Positions 59,932 to 64,000 of a stretch of 64,000 nt of DNA are shown here, piece by piece. The stretch covers positions 186,001-250,000 of the forward strand of contig NZ_CANMJE010000003.1 of assembly GCF_947498095.1 (NCBI RefSeq), written 5' to 3'. Source of the stretch: an uncultured Shimia sp. Lineage in GTDB: Bacteria > Pseudomonadota > Alphaproteobacteria > Rhodobacterales > Rhodobacteraceae. A program made the translations under genes and the position numbers. Under the pieces are notes generated by a model. It made no database searches. It was not told where the DNA came from and saw only the letters and a program-made list of their open reading frames with translations. Every line of letters begins with the position of its first letter. Position 1 is the stretch's first letter.

Positions 59932-61440
59932 TTAAGCGCCTAGGCGCGGAATACGGTGTTCGCCCAAGGCAAACCCAATGTGTTTCTGTTCCATGTAGAA
60001 CTCGAACGACCAATCTCCGCCGTCCCGACCAATGCCGCTGGCCTTGACCCCGCCAAAGGGCGTCGGCAAGTGGCGGACGTTTTCCGAGTTCACCCAGATC
60101 ATGCCTGCCTCAAGTGCATCGGTAAAGCGCAAGGCGCGCGTCAGGTCGTTGGTCCAGAGATAGCCCGTCAGGCCATAATCGGTGTCGTTGGCGATCTCGA
60201 GCGCCTCTGCCTCGGTCGTGAAAGGGATCGAGGTCAAAACAGGGCCAAAGATTTCCTCTTGGGCGATGCGCATCTTGTTGTGGGCGCCCGTGAACAGGGT
60301 GGGGCGCACGAAATAGCCCTCATCGCCGACGGTTACACCACCTGCGGCCACCGTGGCGCCATCCTCTTTGGCAATGTCAAAGTAAGAGGTCACCTTGTTG
60401 AAATGCTCTTCGCCGACAAGCGGGCCAATCACGGTCTCGGGGTCCAGCGGGTGACCCACCTTGATGTTGTTGACCCGTTCGATCAGGCGCGCCTCGAACT
60501 CTTCGCGGACCGTGTCCTGAACCAACAGGCGCGAAGAAGATGTGCAGCGCTCGCCGTTGATCGAGTAAATCATGAAAATCACCGCATCCAAGGCGCGCTC
60601 CAGATCCGCGTCTTCAAAGACGACAACCGGGTTCTTGCCGCCCAGTTCCAAGTGGCAGCGTTTCAGCGTGTCAGCGCCCTGTTTCTGGATCAGGCTGCCA
60701 GTGCTGCTTTCTCCCACAAAGGCGATTGCCTTGATGGCCGGATGTTCACAGAGCGCGCGGCCTGCGTCTTCGCCAAAGCCGTTGACCATATTCCACACGC
60801 CCGGCGGCAGGCCGGCTTCTTCGGCAATTTCCACAAGGATACGGGCCGAGAGAGGCGAGAGTTCGGCAGGTTTGTGAACGACCGTACAGCCCGCAGCGAG
60901 CGCCGGGGCAATCTTCCATGTCGACAGCATAAAGGGTGTGTTCCATGGGGTGATGACCCCCACAGGCCCAATTGGCTTGCGGGTGGTCACGTTCATAAGC
61001 GTTGGTGATTGCAGATTCTTACCGTCGCGCGATGACGTCACCAGATCGGCGAAATAGCGAAAGTTCTCCGCCCCTCGAATGGCGGCCTTGGACATAAAGC
61101 GCAGGGCCTGGCCCGTGTCCCAGCATTCGCACAGCGCGATTTCTTCGGCGCGGGCCTCGATGCCCTCGGCAATCCGAATGAGGATTTTCTTACGCTCCAG
61201 CGCGGGCATGTCTCGCCACGCGGGAAAGGCGTCTTTTGCAGCTTTGGCAGCGGCATCAATGTCGCTGGCGTCCCCGCGTGCCACGTCGCAGATCAGCGAT
61301 TTGTTGACGGGTGAGGCGTTCTGAAAGGTGCCTTTCGCGCCGGCGCGATCCTCGCCGCCGATGCGGTGCATGATGCCGGTCGTGCGGAACCGGCTCAGGT
61401 ATCCGTTCAGTTTCTCAACGTTGCTTGCGAGGTCAGACAT
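59932..61440 (-). CDS. hpaE: 5-carboxymethyl-2-hydroxymuconate semialdehyde dehydrogenase
   Basis: HpaE oxidises the ring-cleavage aldehyde to 5-carboxymethyl-2-hydroxymuconate with NAD. The 502-aa aldehyde dehydrogenase has TPWNTPFMLSTWKIAPALAA (about 168-187), the catalytic Glu in LELGGKNPV (about 268) and the catalytic Cys in NGERCTSSSR (about 303). PFGGVKASGIGRDGG is near the end. ATG 61440 with AAGGAGCG upstream starts at MSDLASNV. It is first in the minus-strand hpa operon, and hpaF is divergent. Confidence 0.92.
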   Translation of the reverse strand: MSDLASNVEKLNGYLSRFRTTGIMHRIGGEDRAGAKGTFQNASPVNKSLICDVARGDASDIDAAAKAAKDAFPAWRDMPALERKKILIRIAEGIEARAEEIALCECWDTGQALRFMSKAAIRGAENFRYFADLVTSSRDGKNLQSPTLMNVTTRKPIGPVGVITPWNTPFMLSTWKIAPALAAGCTVVHKPAELSPLSARILVEIAEEAGLPPGVWNMVNGFGEDAGRALCEHPAIKAIAFVGESSTGSLIQKQGADTLKRCHLELGGKNPVVVFEDADLERALDAVIFMIYSINGERCTSSSRLLVQDTVREEFEARLIERVNNIKVGHPLDPETVIGPLVGEEHFNKVTSYFDIAKEDGATVAAGGVTVGDEGYFVRPTLFTGAHNKMRIAQEEIFGPVLTSIPFTTEAEALEIANDTDYGLTGYLWTNDLTRALRFTDALEAGMIWVNSENVRHLPTPFGGVKASGIGRDGGDWSFEFYMEQKHIGFALGEHRIPRLGA

Positions 61441-61506
61441 GGGACGCTCCTTCAAGGGCCGCGATGGGTCGCGGGAACTTCTTTTCATGGAGGTTAGGGG
61501 GAATAT

Positions 61507-61522
61507 ACTTAACATGTCAAGT
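61507..61522. promoter_or_regulatory. Dyad 1 between hpaE and hpaF (MarR-type operator-like)
   Basis: ACTTAACATGTCAAGT is an inverted repeat with one mismatch between its 8-bp arms. It lies 67 nt upstream of hpaE. The homoprotocatechuate pathway is commonly repressed by the MarR-type HpaR, whose sites are dyads of this size. No hpaR gene is present in the window. Confidence 0.55.
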
Positions 61523-61553
61523 AATTTTTTCCACCTAGATCTGGCGAAAGATT

Positions 61554-61589
61554 TTGACAGACGTGGGATGAGAAACTTAATTTATTAAG
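61554..61589 (+). promoter_or_regulatory. hpaF promoter with overlapping dyad 2
   Basis: TTGACA (61554-61559), 17 bp, and TTAATT (61577-61582) form a sigma-70 promoter. The -10 box is inside the dyad CTTAATTTATTAAG (61576-61589), whose ACTTAA half resembles dyad 1. A repressor bound there would block hpaF. Confidence 0.55.
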
Positions 61590-61611
61590 CATATTGTCCA
61601 GAGGTCAAGCC

Positions 61612-61989
61612 ATGCCGCATTTCATTATCGAATACTCCGCAAATCTGGAGGATGTGGTGGACATGTCGGCGTTCTGCGAGGAAATCCGCAGCTCAGCCGC
61701 CGCAATTGACACCTTTCCGATGCCAGGGATTCGGGTGCGGGCTTTCCGGGCGGATCACTACGCTATCGCAGATGGCGACCCCAAGCACGGCTTTATCGAT
61801 ATCTCCATCCGGCTGCGGGAAGGGCGGCCCCAAACGGTCAAAGAGCAAGCGTCTGCACAGATTTTTGAGGCCGCAAAAGGGTTTCTAAAACCGATTCTGG
61901 CGCAGCGTTCCCTCGCACTCTCGCTGGAAATGCGTGACATTGATGCCAGCCTGTCCCCGAAGACCGGGACCATCCGCGAACACCTCTGA
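61612..61989 (+). CDS. hpaF: 5-carboxymethyl-2-hydroxymuconate isomerase
   Basis: HpaF (also HpcD) isomerises 5-carboxymethyl-2-hydroxymuconate, the step after HpaE. The 125-aa protein begins MPHFIIEYS, giving the catalytic N-terminal proline of the tautomerase superfamily once Met is removed. Later Arg residues in MPGIRVRAFRADHYAI are typical. An earlier in-frame codon at 61594 would hide Pro1, so ATG 61612 is certain. It is divergent from the rest of the hpa operon and shares its regulatory region. Confidence 0.93.
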   Translation: MPHFIIEYSANLEDVVDMSAFCEEIRSSAAAIDTFPMPGIRVRAFRADHYAIADGDPKHGFIDISIRLREGRPQTVKEQASAQIFEAAKGFLKPILAQRSLALSLEMRDIDASLSPKTGTIREHL

Positions 61990-62081
61990 GACTCAATTGT
62001 TGAGTTTATGACATTCCACTGTAGCATTGACGGTAAGGTGGGGCGCGATGCAAAGGACTCTGCCGTTTTGGGAGGATCCTG

Positions 62082-63725
62082 ATGACCTTGGTATTCCGCA
62101 CGCTCACGCTGTGCCTGTGTGTTCTATTGACTTGCCCCCTGGCCACACTTGCGCAAACGGAAACCGAGACAACGTCCCGGTCGGCTGCAGACGATCCTGA
62201 ATTTGCCCAACCAGTAGTATTTGAAGGCGAAGAATTGTTCACGGTGCGTGGGTCCTCCGCTCTTCCTGCAGACGAACGTGCCGAACAAATCTCCCAGCGT
62301 ATTCTGGAGGTTGCTAAGTCCAGCACAGCCAAAATCGTCACGATGACCTCAAACGAGGTCGCAATCGGTATCGAGATCGTAGCAGATGGCCTGCTCGTGA
62401 GTACGGCCACCCGCGCTGATGCCGAGTTGGAAAAGATGGACATGGCCGTGGTTGTCGATCTGCAATCAAATGCCATCTACGATGCGATCCTTAGGTATCG
62501 GGAAAGCCGCACCGATGAGGCCATTGCGCAAAGCACAACAATGGCGCTGGTTTGGACTGCGGTCTTTGTAGGTTATTGCGCCGTTATCCTGTTTGTCCGG
62601 AACAGGTTGCCCTCAGTGGTGGGAAGGATCGTGCGGCGCCGGTTCCACGCGGTTCAGGAAGCGACCAAAGAGATGGTGCAAAGCCAGGCGGTGGCGCGGC
62701 TGGCTGAATACGTGATGCGCATGTTCCTGAACCTCATATTGTTTATCGGGTTTTATTACTTTTTGTCTTTTGTGTTGTTGGCCTTTCCTGAAACACGCCC
62801 CATTGCATCGTTGCTGATCACCTATGTGACCGACCCGATCGTGAATCTGGGCAAAGGCGCGCTAAGCTATGTACCGAACCTGATTATCATCGGGATCATC
62901 TCGTGGATCACCGCCTTTACAATTCGCGGCGTGCGCCTGTTCTTCGAGAACGTCGAACAGGGTACGATTGCCCTTAAGAATTTTGAGCCGCACTGGGTGT
63001 GGCCAACCTACTCACTCATTCGTCTGGCTCTGATCCTGATGGCGATCGTGCTGAGCTTTCCTTACATTCCCGGTTCAGACTCGGCGGCGTTTCAGGGGCT
63101 GACGATCTTTCTGGGTCTGATGGTCTCGCTGGGGTCAAACTCGGTGATTGCCAACTCGTTGGCGGGTCTGTTTGTGTTGTACAAACGCAGCATGAAGATC
63201 GGGGACCGCATTTTGGTCGGTGAGTTCTACGGGGACGTCATCCAGATCAAGTTGATGGAGACCTATCTGCGCACCGTAAAGAATGAGCTGGTCAGCATTC
63301 CAAATGCCAAGTTGTTGGCCTCGGAAGTTAAGAACTTCTCCGCCAAGCTGGATGGCAAGGGGCTGCTTTTGCACACCACGGTCGGGATTGGTTACGAAGA
63401 GCCGCGCGAAAAGATTGAAGCCATGCTGCTAGAAGCAGCGGCGCGCACGACCGGGCTTAAGAAAACGCCGGCGCCGTTTGTTTTAATGGAGGCGCTGGCG
63501 GATTATGCGATCAACTATCAGGTCAATGCCTTCACCACACGCGGCTCGTATTTGCCGCGCATGCTGAGTGATCTGCACAAGAACATTGTCGATGTGTTCA
63601 ATGAAAACGAAGTGCAGATCATGACCCCGTCTTACGAGATGGATACGCCCGAAGCCAAGATTGCAGAGACAGTTTGGCAGGGAGAGTTGGCGCCCAACGC
63701 CCGCTCAGACACTGAAGAGGCCTGA
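62082..63725 (+). CDS. MscS-family mechanosensitive ion channel
   Basis: This 547-aa inner-membrane protein opens with a signal peptide (MTLVFRTLTLCLCVLLTC, cleavage near LA before QTE, about residue 24). A periplasmic domain (about 25-148) follows, then membrane helices at about 150-170, 205-235, 260-285, 305-325 and 345-365. The last helix and following segment (GLMVSLGSNSVIANSLAGLF, about 346-365) match the pore helix of MscS. The cytoplasmic beta and alpha/beta domains follow (GDRILVGEFYGDVIQIKLME). GGGAGG precedes the ATG. Long MscS proteins of this kind protect against osmotic down-shock. Confidence 0.9.
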   Translation: MTLVFRTLTLCLCVLLTCPLATLAQTETETTSRSAADDPEFAQPVVFEGEELFTVRGSSALPADERAEQISQRILEVAKSSTAKIVTMTSNEVAIGIEIVADGLLVSTATRADAELEKMDMAVVVDLQSNAIYDAILRYRESRTDEAIAQSTTMALVWTAVFVGYCAVILFVRNRLPSVVGRIVRRRFHAVQEATKEMVQSQAVARLAEYVMRMFLNLILFIGFYYFLSFVLLAFPETRPIASLLITYVTDPIVNLGKGALSYVPNLIIIGIISWITAFTIRGVRLFFENVEQGTIALKNFEPHWVWPTYSLIRLALILMAIVLSFPYIPGSDSAAFQGLTIFLGLMVSLGSNSVIANSLAGLFVLYKRSMKIGDRILVGEFYGDVIQIKLMETYLRTVKNELVSIPNAKLLASEVKNFSAKLDGKGLLLHTTVGIGYEEPREKIEAMLLEAAARTTGLKKTPAPFVLMEALADYAINYQVNAFTTRGSYLPRMLSDLHKNIVDVFNENEVQIMTPSYEMDTPEAKIAETVWQGELAPNARSDTEEA

Positions 63726-63781
63726 TACAGGGGCGGCGACGGTCTGACGCGCCGTCATTTCGGAAACTGTTTGTACGCTGC

Positions 63782-63802
63782 AAATTTTACATAGTAAAAT
63801 TT
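63782..63802. promoter_or_regulatory. Perfect 21-bp palindrome upstream of the FadJ-like gene
   Basis: AAATTTTAC and GTAAAATTT (63782-63790 and 63794-63802) are exact inverted repeats around ATA. The position, about 60 nt before the start codon, fits an operator, perhaps of a TetR-type fatty-acid regulator, but the protein is unknown. Confidence 0.6.
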
Positions 63803-63860
63803 CCCAAAGACCGGCGCCGAATCCGTGCACCGGACAGCAGACATGTTTCGGGAGGACATC

Positions 63861-64000
63861 ATGAGCGAACCGGTTCGCACGACAGTGGAAGACGGCATTG
63901 CCGTTATTGAGATCGACAACCCACCAGTAAACGCGTTGAGCCAAGCGGTTCGCCAGGGGTTAGTTGAGGCCGTTCAGGCGGCGGATGCGGACCCTGCGAT
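63861..64000 (+). CDS. Enoyl-CoA hydratase / FadJ-type multifunctional enzyme, N-terminal part
   Basis: The frame runs off the window end after about 46 codons. ATG 63861 follows GGGAGGAC. The visible [20 protein letters not shown] then [14 protein letters not shown] is the first strand-turn-helix of the crotonase fold. The NPPVNALS phrase is common in the N-terminal hydratase domain of FadJ-type beta-oxidation enzymes with a 3-hydroxyacyl-CoA dehydrogenase domain. Whether it is the long bifunctional or the short form cannot be seen. A perfect palindrome lies in its promoter region. Confidence 0.8.
   Translation, partial: MSEPVRTTVEDGIAVIEIDNPPVNALSQAVRQGLVEAVQAADADPA

Noticed and set aside
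1-64000. tRNA, rRNA, CRISPR arrays, insertion sequences, prophage or integrase genes
   Set aside because: None was seen: no cloverleaf with anticodon loop, no regularly spaced repeats, no transposase or integrase motifs and no flanking target duplications.

Overview
This looks like chromosomal DNA of a marine alphaproteobacterium of the Rhodobacterales (Roseobacter group). The basis is recognition of protein families and their combination: class I lysyl-tRNA synthetase, TRAP transporters, RutR-type regulators, a fused indolepyruvate:ferredoxin oxidoreductase, and a homoprotocatechuate cluster. No database search was run. Coding density is high, GC is moderately high, and most start codons have a clear GGAG-type ribosome binding site. 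I see no rRNA or tRNA gene, CRISPR array, insertion sequence or prophage.

Region 1 (1-16 kb): the end of an unidentified gene, an unusual SRAP protein (Met-Pro-Gly-Arg instead of Met-Cys-Gly-Arg), a cold-shock protein, and then a nearly complete reductive pyrimidine-degradation locus. preT and preA encode dihydropyrimidine dehydrogenase and flank a small exported protein. Further on, two tandem RutR-like TetR regulators stand divergent from an operon of an N-carbamoyl-beta-alanine-type amidohydrolase, dihydropyrimidinase, a short-chain dehydrogenase with degenerate catalytic residues, and an NMT1/THI5-type ABC importer (ATPase, two permeases, binding protein). Two RutR-like boxes lie in the divergent promoter and a weaker one before preT, so uptake and degradation are probably one regulon. 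A PLP decarboxylase and a DMT exporter sit between the two halves.

Region 2 (16-38 kb): mostly housekeeping and single genes. These include a geranylgeranyl-reductase-family flavoprotein, YciA thioesterase, and a three-gene operon joining a 2-oxoacid:ferredoxin oxidoreductase (alpha and beta) to a GltD-like FAD/Fe-S subunit. Also here are EttA followed by an AT-richer unknown gene, NadD, a Tat-exported PBP4-type peptidase, a TerB-like protein, LysRS, a large beta-helix protein, GapDH and a photolyase.

Region 3 (38-48 kb): CueR and CopA form a copper-response operon with a MerR-type elongated promoter. Divergent from it is a DctB/DctD two-component system followed by a DctPQM TRAP transporter. 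DctD has no GAFTGA loop, so sigma-54 control is doubtful.

Region 4 (48-64 kb): an extended SDR and an AraC regulator divergent from a Tat-exported molybdenum hydroxylase pair, then an Lrp regulator divergent from indolepyruvate:ferredoxin oxidoreductase. Next come the homoprotocatechuate genes hpaH, hpaG, hpaD and hpaE, with hpaF divergent. The theme is catabolism of aromatic amino acids and related compounds. The window closes with an MscS channel and the start of an enoyl-CoA hydratase/FadJ-like gene behind a perfect 21-bp palindrome.
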